Assembly: GCA_001642005.1 (NCBI GenBank)
Contig: LWCA01000159.1
Span: 1-45,838, forward strand
Source of the DNA: Intoshia linei
Lineage: Eukaryota > Orthonectida > Rhopaluridae
DNA length: 45,838 bases
Direction: 5' to 3'
Positions 35,425 through 45,838 of the stretch are shown here, piece after piece. The notes below the pieces were generated by a model that saw nothing but the letters and a program-made list of their open reading frames with translations, did not search any database and was not told the origin of the DNA. The first letter of the stretch is position 1. Each line of letters starts with the position of its first letter. Position numbers and translations under genes: made by a program.

Positions 35425-37886
35425 TTAAAAAACGTGATAACTGTTAAAATAAGGTAAAAGTAAAAAATTACTTTGAAACCCATTTGTATTGACCCACATG
35501 AGTTTACTAATATTTCGAATCCATTCGTCTCTGACACTTTGATCTTGCATTTGAATTAAAAAGGTGTCATGAGGTCTCTTGTCTTTGCAAATTTTTCTTT
35601 TAAGGTTAATATTTTCATGGTAAACCAAATTAAATTTTTGAATAGACACATTTTCTTGATTTTCACATTGAAAATGTACACTTGAATTTAAACAATTTTT
35701 AGAGTCAATCATTTTAGATTTATACAAAGGATATACTGGTTTATTGCTTGAATAAGTTACGTCTATACAAAATTGAATATTATCTGGATTTTTCGAAAGT
35801 ATACGAATAGAAGAAATTTCTAAAAGTGAGAAAGCAAATTTAAACTTATTTACATTATTTTTATTTTTCGTAAAAATTAAAACTCGATCAAAAAGATACA
35901 TGTCCAAAACATTTGAACAAATTGGTACATAAACAAATCCTGACTTTGCTTCTACATGTAAAAGTTCATTTTTACTGTTACAAGATTTCGTATGTTTCCT
36001 GAGTATACTGGCCTTACCCTTGCAAATCAATTTTCCCTGTTTCTTTAAATTAATGGGACATTCAATCACAGAATAAGCTTCCAACAAGTCATTTCCGTGA
36101 CCAAGACATTTATTCATGCAATTTATAGCAGATTCAACAATTTCTAAAGTTGAACCAGTGACAATCTTGGTGAAAGATGTTAATATAAGAAGATACCGAG
36201 AAAGTCTTTGAACTGGCTCAAGAAGCAAGCTATTGATACCTAATGCATCATTCAATTTTCGCTGTTTTTCTTGAAATAATAAATAACCTCCATTCTGAAG
36301 AGCCTTTTCGGAACAAGGTTTATTGGCGTTGTAAATGGAATACAACATGAAGGATTCAATGTGGTTTAAAAAAATGTTACAAATTTCCGAAACTTTTAAA
36401 TTTTCACTAGTATTTTTTTGGCAATTTAAAATTTGAGGTAGGAAATAAACGTTGTGAAATTTATACAAGGCTTCAACATTAGAAAATATTTCATATTCTC
36501 GACAAGACCAGTACTGAGATCGTTCCAAAACGGGGATATAATGGTCTACAATTTTTTGTAATCTAGCAAGATAGACGTGTTCAGTTTCAATCAATTCGCA
36601 GACAATTTTTGCAATTGGGGTGGATTGGTTCATAATTGAGTTTAATCTTTGAGTCATATTTTTTGGCGCATTTTTTTTTAATTTAGCATCATGTATAGCC
36701 TCAGTGCTGTCATAACCTGATGAGCTATAAACATCTTCACATTTTTTTGTATTATCAAATTTTATACTAGAAAAATTGCAATTTTCAATATTTTTATCAA
36801 AGCAGTTTTTGACAATGTCGGTCAACATGCATTTGATTTCACCAATAAAATGATTAATATTATTAAAACTTGATTCATCAACCAATTTTTCAATTTTATT
36901 AATGAAACAATCAAAATTCTTTGAAAAAATATGAATGGAATTAAATATTAATGATATTATGTCAATTTGTCCATTTCGGTAAAAAGATAAATTACTAACC
37001 TTATTCTTGGACAATAATTGAACCTGTAACTTTTTTGAATCTATACAACGTACAATTTGCAATTTCTGGAAAATGTAATTGATAACAGCATCTCGCATTG
37101 TCATTACATTGGAATTTTTAAAAAAGACATTAAACTCTTCATAATTTTTGTCGTCGAGTTTTTTCATCCAATTGTAAAAATCGGAAATTGCTTGGATCCG
37201 TTTAATAACTTCCATATCCGCATTTTCATAATCAATATTTTCGGAAAAATGACAAATTTTTTCATACATTTTAACAAATTCAGACCATTTTAATATTGCC
37301 GTAGAGGCCATTGTTTCTAAATAAGCCAATGTATCATGGTATTGTGTCAAATCTGTAGATTCTAGATGTGATAATGAACATTTTAAATCATGGATACAAT
37401 CCAATGAAGACTCGTAAATAAATTGAACACTGGATACTTTGTTTGATATAATGTTAAACAATTTTTCGTCTACATTTTCAACATTTGATTCATATTGTGT
37501 ATCATTTTTAATATCCTTGTTCCAATGAGTTAACATTGATTTTACAATTAATTTTAAATTTTTAAATGACTTTTTATTCAATTTTTCATGTTTACATCCT
37601 TTGATACTATCGTCTCGGATTGTTTTAACTAAATTAGTACAATTTTTCAACTTTTTATTTAGCAAGCCTATTCCTCGATATGTTGTATCCATAGACCGCA
37701 GACATTGAATTAAAATGTTATCGCATTCCTAAAATTTTATTGAAAAAATGTATAAATATTTCATACTATACGAAATTTAATCCACAATTCAAGGTTATCG
37801 TCTCGTCTGTTACCAATTATTTTTGACAAATTTTCCTGGTTTATAAATTTGCTCAATTTTTCAACATTTTCGATAACATTCACTTT
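35425..37886 (-). CDS. DH-PH Rho guanine-nucleotide exchange factor, puratrophin-1/Quattro-like, 5' incomplete
   Basis: Exchanges GDP for GTP on a Rho-family GTPase at membrane or cytoskeleton. Exons (minus): 37886-37767, 37728-35425, joined by a 38-nt intron; the first starts after an AG acceptor in phase 0, so more 5' exons exist. The large exon keeps 755 codons open after its first Met. Counting from that Met: residues 1-340 are helical, spectrin-like; DH about 360-540, opening with ELIETEHVYLARLQ, with the FLNHIESFMLYSIYNANKP block and the CR3 helix LLLEPVQRLSRYLLIL; PH about 552-735, ending in the helix with the invariant Trp (SVRDEWIRNISKLMW). The PH fold seems to carry a long insert around 645-705. 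The DH block resembles PLEKHG4 (puratrophin-1) and fly Quattro, from memory. The last residues may read through a splice donor, so the C-terminus is uncertain. Confidence 0.82.
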
Positions 37887-38115
37887 CTATTAAAAAATTA
37901 AATACATGAAATGTATATTGCAATATGCAAATCCCATGAACCCAAAAAATTTTTCAAATTTTTTTTGTGCAAATGATGTTCAAACACGAAATGTCTCATA
38001 AACTAGGAGGGGTTTATGTGGAACACATTGGCGACCGTGCTGAAATTTTATATGTTTTTAAACCATCAAATTACAAATTATCAATAAATTTCAAGTAATA
38101 ATCTTTACTTATATA

Positions 38116-38845
38116 CAGGTATACCTCGATTAACGCGAAATTCGGTTATCGCGTTGTTTTTTTTGTGTCAATTCCTCAATTAACGCGGTGAAAAATGATT
38201 TTAAAAAAAATTTTTTATATTGAAATTATTATGAAACAGCTCTTTACTGAAAAAAATGCCCTCTTCAACATTTTTATCGAAAAATAAAATAGCAATGCAT
38301 AAATATAAGGTATTTTATATATTTAAAAAAATATATATATTTTTTTTAGGTCTCAAAGGATAGAATAACTGTCTTACTTGCTGGAAATGCTGATGGTGAT
38401 TTTAAATTGAAGCCATTAGTTATTGGTAGAGCCCAAAATCCAAGAGCATTACGAACTTGCAATAAAAATTATTTGCCTGTTATTTGGAAATCAAATAAGA
38501 AGGCACGGGTAACTCAAAGCATGTTTCAAGACAGGTTTAGCACATATTTTTACCCAGCAGTGGAAGAATACTACAAAATTAATAACTTATCAAATAAAAC
38601 ACTTCTCATATTGGATAACGCGCCTGGTCGTCCTAAATATTTGTGTGATATGTATGAGAATATCAATGTTATCTTTTTACCACCCAATACCACTTCCTTA
38701 CTTCAGCCCATGGATATGGGTATCATATCCACGTTCAAATCACATTACTTGAAAAATTTCAAGTGCTGTCGATTTAACTACTGGGGAAGATTCTATTACA
38801 CTTACAGAGTTTTGGAAAAACTATAATATTAAGGATGCTATATAA
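38116..38845 (+). mobile_element. Tigger/pogo-like element with broken DDE transposase
   Basis: Left inverted end CAGGTATACCTCGATTAACG begins at 38116 after TA. From 38350 an open frame matches the Tigger/Jerky DDE_1 domain: SKDRITVLLAGNADG, KPLVIGRAQNPRA, then the second Asp in ILDNAPGRP and the third in TTSLLQPMDMGII. The first catalytic Asp segment is missing and the frame shifts near 38757; the family reading continues in another frame (TLTEFWKNYNIKD) to a stop at 38845. No right end was found. It lies upstream of the visible RhoGEF exons and may sit in a RhoGEF intron. Confidence 0.8.
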
Positions 38846-40345
38846 ATACAATTATATTATTTAAATAAAATATATTAATTCATCGGTTCCCAGATGCAAA
38901 CCTGCGTACCACTACCATACTGCAGAAATAAAAAAATTTGATAAATAGTATTGATTCTGGTCAACTACTATAATAAAAAAACCTGAAGATCGCTATTGAA
39001 GTCATACAAATTATTGAGAAAATTATGCATTTGTTTATGATTATTTTTATTAATAATAATGTACACGGGTTGGTATTTTAAAATCTAGGAAAATAATAAA
39101 TAAACGCATAAAAAAGGATACAATTTTTTCCAATAATATTTGAATTAAAGTAAAATCAATGAATATAGACAAATCAACAATTACTGTAAATCCAAGAGAT
39201 TTCCGGACAGGCCTAAATACAATGTATACAAATAAAATTAGACAATTTTGTCAAAATAGAAATAAAAATTAACTACAAGTCACATTTACTCAAATCAGTG
39301 AAACGAAACAATTTAATTACATTTACCTGTCAAAATAATAAAAAAATTACAAAAAATAAATAATTATAAAAAATATTACTGCAATTAGTTATAAATGAGA
39401 TAGTATTACTTTGAATTAGAGCCCTGTAATAGGTCTATTTTTACTGGTCAGTGATCACTGCGTGTGAAGAAATATAAAATATTACCCGTTATGAGAATGT
39501 GGCGCAATATGGTAAAGAAAATTTAATATCGGTTAGTAATTTATAAAAAATTAAATTAATTTACGCGAGTGATTCATGGATGTATTCGAGGCCAGTAAGA
39601 ACTCGGTTCACATCAATTTTAAAAGATTTTAAATTCATGCAATTCGGATAAATAACTACTATGAATCTTGACAAAACATCAAGGTAGCCTATATAAAATT
39701 TTATATAAAAATTACATTTAACTGGTTAAGACGGTTCAAAAAATTAAAAAAAATATTACGAAAAATCTTAGAGAAAGTGGTTAAATTTAAATTAAAAGAA
39801 TATTACAATACATCTACAACAGTAAAGTGTTATAAGGATCAATTAACCGTCCTAACAGAGGTAAGCATGTATAAATATTAATTTTATAGTTTAAACCTGA
39901 AAAGGACATTATATGATCTCGATACAAATCTGCATCAAATTTCGGTAAATTTTGCATTTTTAAAATAATTGTACTTGGTAATGAGCAATGTAAAAATTAT
40001 CGATAATCATATGATGACAATTTGCAATTGTCAGTTAAAATCTTTTACAAAGCAAATGTAATGATTCAGCTATTAGAGACTTTTTTGTTATTTTCATGTG
40101 TATATGATGGTAATCACAATGTAATTTATATGTTTGGCGCATTTATATATTGATATAGTTACATTCTTTTTGTCATTAAAATTTTGAAAGAATCAAAAGT
40201 TTTGACTCAAAACTGAGTCGAACAAAGTAGTTTATTCGTTGATCTCATAAAACAATTCCATAGCGTTTAATATATTATCGGTATACCATGGCGGATATTT
40301 TAATAATAAATACATTGGAATGATATTGAATAAGCTGTTATACGG
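38846..40345. other. No gene found
   Basis: AT-rich sequence with a hAT-like start (CATCGGTTCCCAGATGC) near 38881. Gag of gypsy 3 would be expected in the right half, but no gag or zinc knuckle was recognised. Missing 5' exons of the RhoGEF gene (minus strand) may lie here or to the right. Confidence 0.45.
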
Positions 40346-41181
40346 AGTGGAGAAGAGTTTTAATCGACACTGGTTCAGAAAATTCGTTCATGGGAAAAAA
40401 TCAGAACTTGAAAATAATTGCCAAGGAAAATTTAAGGATTGAAGGTATTATTGGTTATATTGTGGATAGTAATGAAATTACGATTTTAGAATTATTTTAT
40501 AATAACGAGATTTTTTATGAAAAATTTTTTATTTTGCCCGATTTCGAAATTTACAGTAAAAGTAAATTTGATTTAATTTTGGGGATGAATTTTTTACGCA
40601 TTCACGATTGTACTTTACAAATTAAGGAAAATATTTTAAATTTTAATAAAGAAAAATCGATCATAAATATATCTACGGATTTCATACATAATGATTTAGC
40701 TGTGATTCATAATAAAAATGACGATTTTATAATGATCCTGAGATATTGAAAGATAGACTATTAAATGAATTTAAAAAGGTGTTTTTGGTTGAAACTGGAT
40801 TTACGAATCTTATTCAACACAATATTGAGTTAATGGAAGGAGCAAAAGCAGTCCAAGGACCTTTATATAGTATACCAGGGAACAAAAGACAAGAAATCGA
40901 AAATTACCTACTGGAACTAATCGATAAAGACATTATTGAACCTGTAGAATCAGGAGACAAAAACAATTTTAGATCACCTTGTCTGTTGGTAAAAAAGAAA
41001 GACGGTAAAGATAGGTTATGTACAGACTTCAGAAGTTTAAATAAGATCACAAAAAAAGATCAATACCCTACACCAAACCCATAAGAAATTTTTGACAATC
41101 TAAAAAAAGTTAAATATAAAGTACTACCTTTTGGAGTAGTAAATGGGCCAATGACATGAGTGACAAAGATTAAGTGATAAA

Positions 41182-41518
41182 TAGGGCGGTTTTTTTAACC
41201 TATAAAATAAACAAATTATGTAACTTTATTAACCTATAAAAACTTTCTTATTACAAAAATATCAACTTCAAATTGGCAAATGTAAATTTCTATTTTGCAA
41301 TATATTTTTTTTCAGATCGACTGTTATGAAATTTTGGCATTCTAATAATAATAATACTATATCAATCTATGTCATATAAATAATATAAAATTAAAATGAC
41401 TTGTTAAATCGCAAGTGAATGTAAATAATTTTTGATATAACGATATTTATATTTTAAAAAAATGTTCTTTAAAATTACTTGTTTCACTATGTAACTTTAT
41501 TAACTTTTGGCCGCCCTA
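41182..41518. mobile_element. hAT-type MITE in gypsy 3 RT, perfect 8-bp TSD
   Basis: Ends TAGGGCGG and CCGCCCTA; perfect duplication GTGATAAA at 41174-41181 and 41519-41526. The sequence GTTACATAGTG/TATGTAACTTTATTAA also recurs inverted near both ends. 337 bp, no coding capacity. Confidence 0.88.
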
Positions 41519-41535
41519 GTGATAAACTATTAGAT

Positions 41536-43262
41536 CAGTGTTTCATAACCCATTTTGCGTTATCGCCCATTCTTTAGAATTTTTAAAAATATATTATTTT
41601 TATTGCCTAGTAAAAATAAAATTTTAATTTTAAAATGTAACGTTATATATATATTGTATGCACGAACAAATACATTTATTTTGTTTTGAACTGAATAGAA
41701 ACTAAATAATTGTATTATGAAAGTATTCTTAGAGAATAATATGATAATGTGATCTTTGCGCTTCATGATCGTTAACCAATCTTTTTATATCGTGTTCAAT
41801 TTTAGACAGGAATAAACAGGATTAATCCTTTTCTTCGACATTATGTGATTTACGACACTAAAACACTGTCAATAAATCTACCTTCTATGTCTTTTTCGAC
41901 ACCATTGATGTGATCAACAAATCTTTTTATATCAGTACAATTTGTTTTGTTTTTCATAGAATGCAATTTAAGAAATTGGTATAATTCCTTTTTTTGCAAT
42001 ATTATTACTAAAGATTTCTAATTTTTTAATACACTGAGATAATTTTGTTGCAGCAAATCAGTGTCAATTTATTTCCTACAAGGCACATACTTACACATAT
42101 AATTAGTGTTAGATAACTTATATTGTTAAACTCTTAATAAATTAATTATTATTAGGGCAGTTTTTTATGGCAAAATTCCATTTTTTATATGATAATCAGC
42201 ACGAAATTACAAGCATCATGATATCAATATCATGTTTATTAATTAGCTAATTAACAATTTATAAAGTCAATAAATGCCATAAAGTAAGTTTTTTTTTAAA
42301 TGCCATAAAGTCAATATTTTTTTTAAAGGATATTCGACTTAAAATAATATTTATAATATAATGAACAATAAAATTGAACAAATACCACTTTATCTATACA
42401 ATTTATTAAGAGAAGCGACATCTACAACAAATAGTGTTGAACAGAGTTTCAGTTTGTTAAAAAAATTGCTAAGTAAACAGGCAATTTTTACTTCTTAATG
42501 TTAAGAAGTTGTGTTATGTAAATGTTAATAATATTGTTATACTACAACAGGGGCCGTCATAGGGGGTCAATTTTGATTCTTTGGGGGTCGATTTGATTAA
42601 ATTTTATTAAAAAATATAAAAATAAATTTAAATTTTAAATGTAATTTGAACTTCAATGAAATATAAAATATTATATTATGTTTAAAATCTATTTGTTGGC
42701 GAACTATTGCATCTCAACCAATTAAAAAAGCTCATAAAATTTAAATAATAATGTTAATAAGAATGAATTTAGATTAGAAAAAAATTTTAGGGGTCGATTC
42801 AATACCAAAATTTTTTTGGGGTCGATTGATTAAAAGTCGTGACGTCCCCTGTACTACAATAAAGATTAATAATTTTCAACGTCTCTAATGATACAATGAG
42901 ATTAAAATCGTTTTTTTGATTCGGGGACTATGATAATATTGACATTAAGATGTTTTAAATATTGTATTGATTTAATGTAAGGCCTACGAGAGGAAGGTTT
43001 GGGGTACGATTCAGTTGGTATTACCCATAAAAACAACAAAAATTTTAAGGTCAGATAAAGTCAGTTATTTCATTTTTAGGTCAGTTTTTTTGTTATTCTA
43101 TAGGTCAATAAAAATTGGCCTAATTATCATTTAATAAATTCAATTTTTTTTATTTGATAAAATTCAATTTAATTTGTTGAAAAAAATTAAAAATATATAT
43201 TTTTTTATATATTTTCGCAACACCCAGTTAAAAAGTCAAATTGCCCAGTTTGGGAAACACTG
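41536..43262 (+). mobile_element. hAT element remnant in gypsy 3 RT, with a MITE nested inside
   Basis: Ends CAGTGTTTCATAACCC and TTTGGGAAACACTG are inverted; flanks TATTAGAT (41528-41535) and GTTTAGAT (43263-43270) agree at 6 of 8. Removing it and the neighbouring MITE brings the two RT halves together at the point just before the YLDD box. A plus-strand frame at 42361-42498 (REATSTTNSVEQSFSLLKK) looks like the hAT dimerisation motif. A minus-strand stretch at about 41870-42000 is also open but unassigned. The transposase core is absent. Confidence 0.7.
42548..42851. mobile_element. hAT-type MITE nested in the 41536 hAT remnant, perfect 8-bp TSD
   Basis: Ends CAGGGGCCGTCA and TGACGTCCCCTG match at 11 of 12; perfect duplication TACTACAA at 42540-42547 and 42852-42859. 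Subterminal GGGGTCGATT repeats occur in both halves. 304 bp. It is the innermost of three nested insertions. Confidence 0.92.
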
Positions 43263-44905
43263 GTTTAGATTATGCTACGGCATACTTGGATGATATAATA
43301 TATTCAGAAAATATTAATGAACATTACGAACACGTTCGTACTGTTTTAAATAGAATAAAAAAGTCAGGACTAACAGTAAATAAAAATAAATGTAAATTAA
43401 TGCCAGATAAATTAAATTTTATTGGACATACAGTTTCGAAAGACGGGATACGTCCTGATAATGATAAAGTAGAATCAATACAAAAAATGGAATGTCCTAA
43501 GAAAATCAAATCTTATTGGACATGTCAATTTACGCTGGAAACAGATATTTCGGTATTGGAGCAATGTTGCTACAAGATGGTAAACCAATCAGATTTGCAA
43601 GCAAAACTTTGGATGCAACACAGAAATTATAGTACTACGCATAAAAAAATTTTGGCGGTCTATTGGAGTAATTTTATAGATATTTATACGGTAAAAAATT
43701 TCTTGTGATTACAGACCATAAACCGTTAAAGGGAATATTAGAATCAAAGAAACACGTGGGTCGTATATTAAGGTGGATTCAAAAATTAGAACAATATGAT
43801 TACGAAATTAGTTATGGATTAGGAATTTTGAATAAAGGTGCTGACGTTTTATCTGGATTGCTTGCGCTGTGGTGTTATGGTAATGACAACTTGGGGATAA
43901 TGAAATTCCAAAAGGAAGATCAAGATTGTATAGAAATAAAACGCTATTTAAATGATAATAGTAGCCATATCCCCAGCAGTAATAAATATTTAAAGATTTT
44001 AAAATACATTAAATTGGTAGACAAAAAAATTGTTAACATTGAAAATAATAAATTGTTAGTACCTAAGGTAAACATAATGAATTAATAAAAAAAATTCATG
44101 AAGGTATAGGAGTAAATCATATGGCAATAAAGAAAACGTATCGAATAATGAGAAGAGCTTATTTTTGGCCAGGAATGTATTTAGACGTAAAGAAATTTAT
44201 AAACGAATGTGATCGTTGTTGTAAATCAAAAAAAGGTAGACCTAAACATATTGCATCGTTAAAACAAATGATTAAATCAAAAGTAAACGAGTTATGGCAA
44301 ATCGATCATGAAGGCTTATTCCCAATGTCCTCAAGAGGAAACCAATATTTATTAGTTTGTGTAGATAATTATTTAAAATGGGTAGAGGCTATTTCCAGTA
44401 TCGTCAACATTTGCATTAGAAACAGCTGAAGCTATATTTAATAATATCATCTGCAGATTCGTAGTTTCGAAAACAAATTCATTTCGATAAAGGTGCAGCT
44501 TTTGAGTCTCATTTAATGAAAAACTTATGTAAGATGTGTAGAATTATTAAAACATCCACATAAGCATATCACCACGAGGGTGTCGGTCTGGCAGAAAGAA
44601 CTAATAGAACAATAAAGGATTTATTAAGAGTTAAATAAAACTGGGATAATAATTTATGGGAAGATCAAATATCTGGTATTTTGTTAGCCTTACATAACTG
44701 TTATACAGAAGGAACAAATGTATTCCCGGCTAGTATAGTATACGGACACGAATTGGAAATCCCTAATCTCGACGAATATGATACGTCATTATATTGGTTA
44801 AGGGATAGAGAAAATGAAGTAATTAATGCTGAAAAACTAATTAATTATTTTACAAAATAGAACCGAAGGGTAAAAAAAAATTTTGATAAAACGGTACCAA
44901 ACGGG

Positions 44906-45385
44906 ATGACTTATTGGAAAAATAATTATAGAATTAACGATAAGAAAGTAAAAAAATTGGACGACCCGTATGTCCCTAGGAATATTAATTGGATAGATGA
45001 GGAAAAAGACAATAATCCATGTTACGATAGGAAACAAAAAAATAATATCACACTTCTAAAATATTGTATATGTAAAATGTCGGAAAACGATACAGATTTC
45101 ATGATCGAATGCTCAGAATGTTTAAACTGGTTCCACGGAAAATGTATAAAAATAAAAAAGAGACATCTAGTCAATAAAAATTATTATTGTCCAGAGTATA
45201 AAATAAAAAAAGAAAAAAATAATTATGTGGATACGTATATTTTGGATAATCTTAATACGAGTGAAATGGCGTTAGCTGAAATAACTGATAATTCTAGAGA
45301 ATTATTAGGGAATCGAGAATCAGAAATAAGAGAAATTAGGATAAGAAAAAAATCTAAAAGATATGACGATTACATATTTTATTAA
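44906..45385 (+). CDS. C-terminal end of gypsy 3 pol with PHD-finger-like module
   Basis: Open frame of 159 codons following the integrase core. Residues about 53-97 have the Cys4-His-Cys2 spacing of a PHD finger: CIC, then ECSEC, then WFHGKC with the usual aromatic before the His, then YYCPEY. The eighth ligand is Tyr where Cys is expected, one base change away. PHD fingers read histone H3 tails. The position matches that of the chromodomain in chromovirus integrases, so a role in choosing integration sites is inferred. The tail is charged (EIREIRIRKKSKR). The start codon shown is only the first Met of the open frame; the module is continuous with a frameshifted integrase. Confidence 0.65.
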   Translation: MTYWKNNYRINDKKVKKLDDPYVPRNINWIDEEKDNNPCYDRKQKNNITLLKYCICKMSENDTDFMIECSECLNWFHGKCIKIKKRHLVNKNYYCPEYKIKKEKNNYVDTYILDNLNTSEMALAEITDNSRELLGNRESEIREIRIRKKSKRYDDYIFY

Positions 45386-45414
45386 GTATAAATAAACTCA
45401 ATAAAGATGAGTGG

Positions 45415-45740
45415 ATTCTGGAATTTATGCTATTTGTGACAATTTTCAGGATGGGACTGTTTTTACTTTATTTTTAATATTATAGACACATTCTGTCTAA
45501 TAAATTATTTTAATGGGATGACAATTGTTTTTAAAATTCTTTACGCAAATGTTAACAAACAAAAAATTAAGAAGGAATAATTAATTTTAAAGTAAAAAGT
45601 AATGTGATATGATGGGTTCCACCTGAAACAAATTTGGAACCACTTTTTTAAAGGATTAATAATAGTGAATAGTAGGATTTTTAAGTTAGATTTTCAACAT
45701 GAATTTATTATTTTAATATAATAAAAAGGCAGTCGATTTA
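45415..45740 (+). mobile_element. Family A (Helitron-like) copy, 3' end missing
   Basis: Starts with GGAATTTATGCTATTTGTGAC and runs through GACACATTCTGTC, GTTCCACCTGAAAC and TTAGATTTTCAACATG in family order, but stops before the hairpin terminus. It abuts the end of gypsy 3 pol, so it may occupy the place of that element's 3' LTR. Confidence 0.5.
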
Positions 45741-45838
45741 TTAGCCATCAAATAATAACATATGAAGTCAAATTAATTTTATTTAACTTCAAATTATATA
45801 TAATCAAATTAAATAATTTTGAATTTAAAATATTAAAT

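Larger units (their letters stand above)
40346..45385 (+). mobile_element. Ty3/gypsy retrotransposon 3, pol only, split by hAT insertions
   Basis: Plus strand, in pol order. Protease with VLIDTGSENSF at about 40355 and DLILGMNFL. RT first half to 41120 ([19 protein letters not shown]), then FGVVNGP and a stop at 41158. RT resumes at 43263 with AYLDDII (YLDD box) and NKCKLMPDKLNFIGH. A frame-shifted, shortened RNase H follows, then PGK-like GILNKGADVLS. Integrase 44121-44650: HHCC finger (NECDRCCKSKKG), WQIDHEGLFP, DKGAAFES and GLAERTNRT carry D, D, E, again broken by frameshifts. The C-terminal module has a PHD-like finger. Gag and LTRs were not identified. Two hAT insertions (41182-41518, 41536-43262) explain the gap in RT. 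Confidence 0.82.

Noticed and set aside
37057-37293. Plus-strand open frame of 78 codons
   Set aside because: Antisense to the RhoGEF exon, no recognisable domain.

Overview
The window is AT-rich nuclear DNA from an animal. Every host gene is broken by GT-AG introns, and one host gene encodes BBS9, a subunit of the ciliary BBSome, so the organism builds cilia. Introns are of two kinds: very short ones (34-53 nt, many of 34-43 nt) and long ones (about 0.7-9.2 kb) filled with transposable elements. This fits a compact, fast-evolving invertebrate genome that has gained transposons, such as a reduced spiralian (orthonectid or dicyemid type) or a flatworm. That placement is only inference from intron size and base composition.

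Layout. (1) GMP synthase runs leftward from 6538 and off the left edge. (2) BBS9 starts 141 bp away on the other strand and runs right to 27931 in 19 exons; its 9.2-kb intron 2 holds two decayed Ty3/gypsy elements. (3) An FBXL2/FBXL20-type F-box/LRR protein (28116-31885, minus, 12 exons, 429 aa) converges on BBS9 with 184 bp between the stop codons. (4) A short two-exon gene of unknown function lies at 32999-34331 (plus). (5) A DH-PH RhoGEF of the puratrophin-1/Quattro type (35425-37886, minus) has its 5' exons beyond the visible part. (6) From 38.1 kb to the end there are only mobile elements: a broken Tigger/pogo transposase, then a degenerate gypsy element (40.35-45.39 kb) whose reverse transcriptase is split by hAT insertions and whose integrase is followed by a PHD-finger-like module.

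Mobile DNA makes up most of the non-coding sequence. hAT-type elements and their short derivatives dominate. Eight of them show 8-bp target-site duplications that are perfect or one base off. Two Tigger-like elements, a repeated Helitron-like non-autonomous element that seems to carry a hAT element, and an unclassified interspersed repeat are also present. No tRNA, rRNA or CRISPR array was seen.

The exon models for GMPS, BBS9 and FBXL were built by hand from reading frame, splice-site phase and remembered family resemblance. Phases close across all 19 BBS9 exons (756 codons plus stop) and all 12 FBXL exons (429 codons plus stop). GMPS lacks one exon that I could not find, and it continues outside the window.
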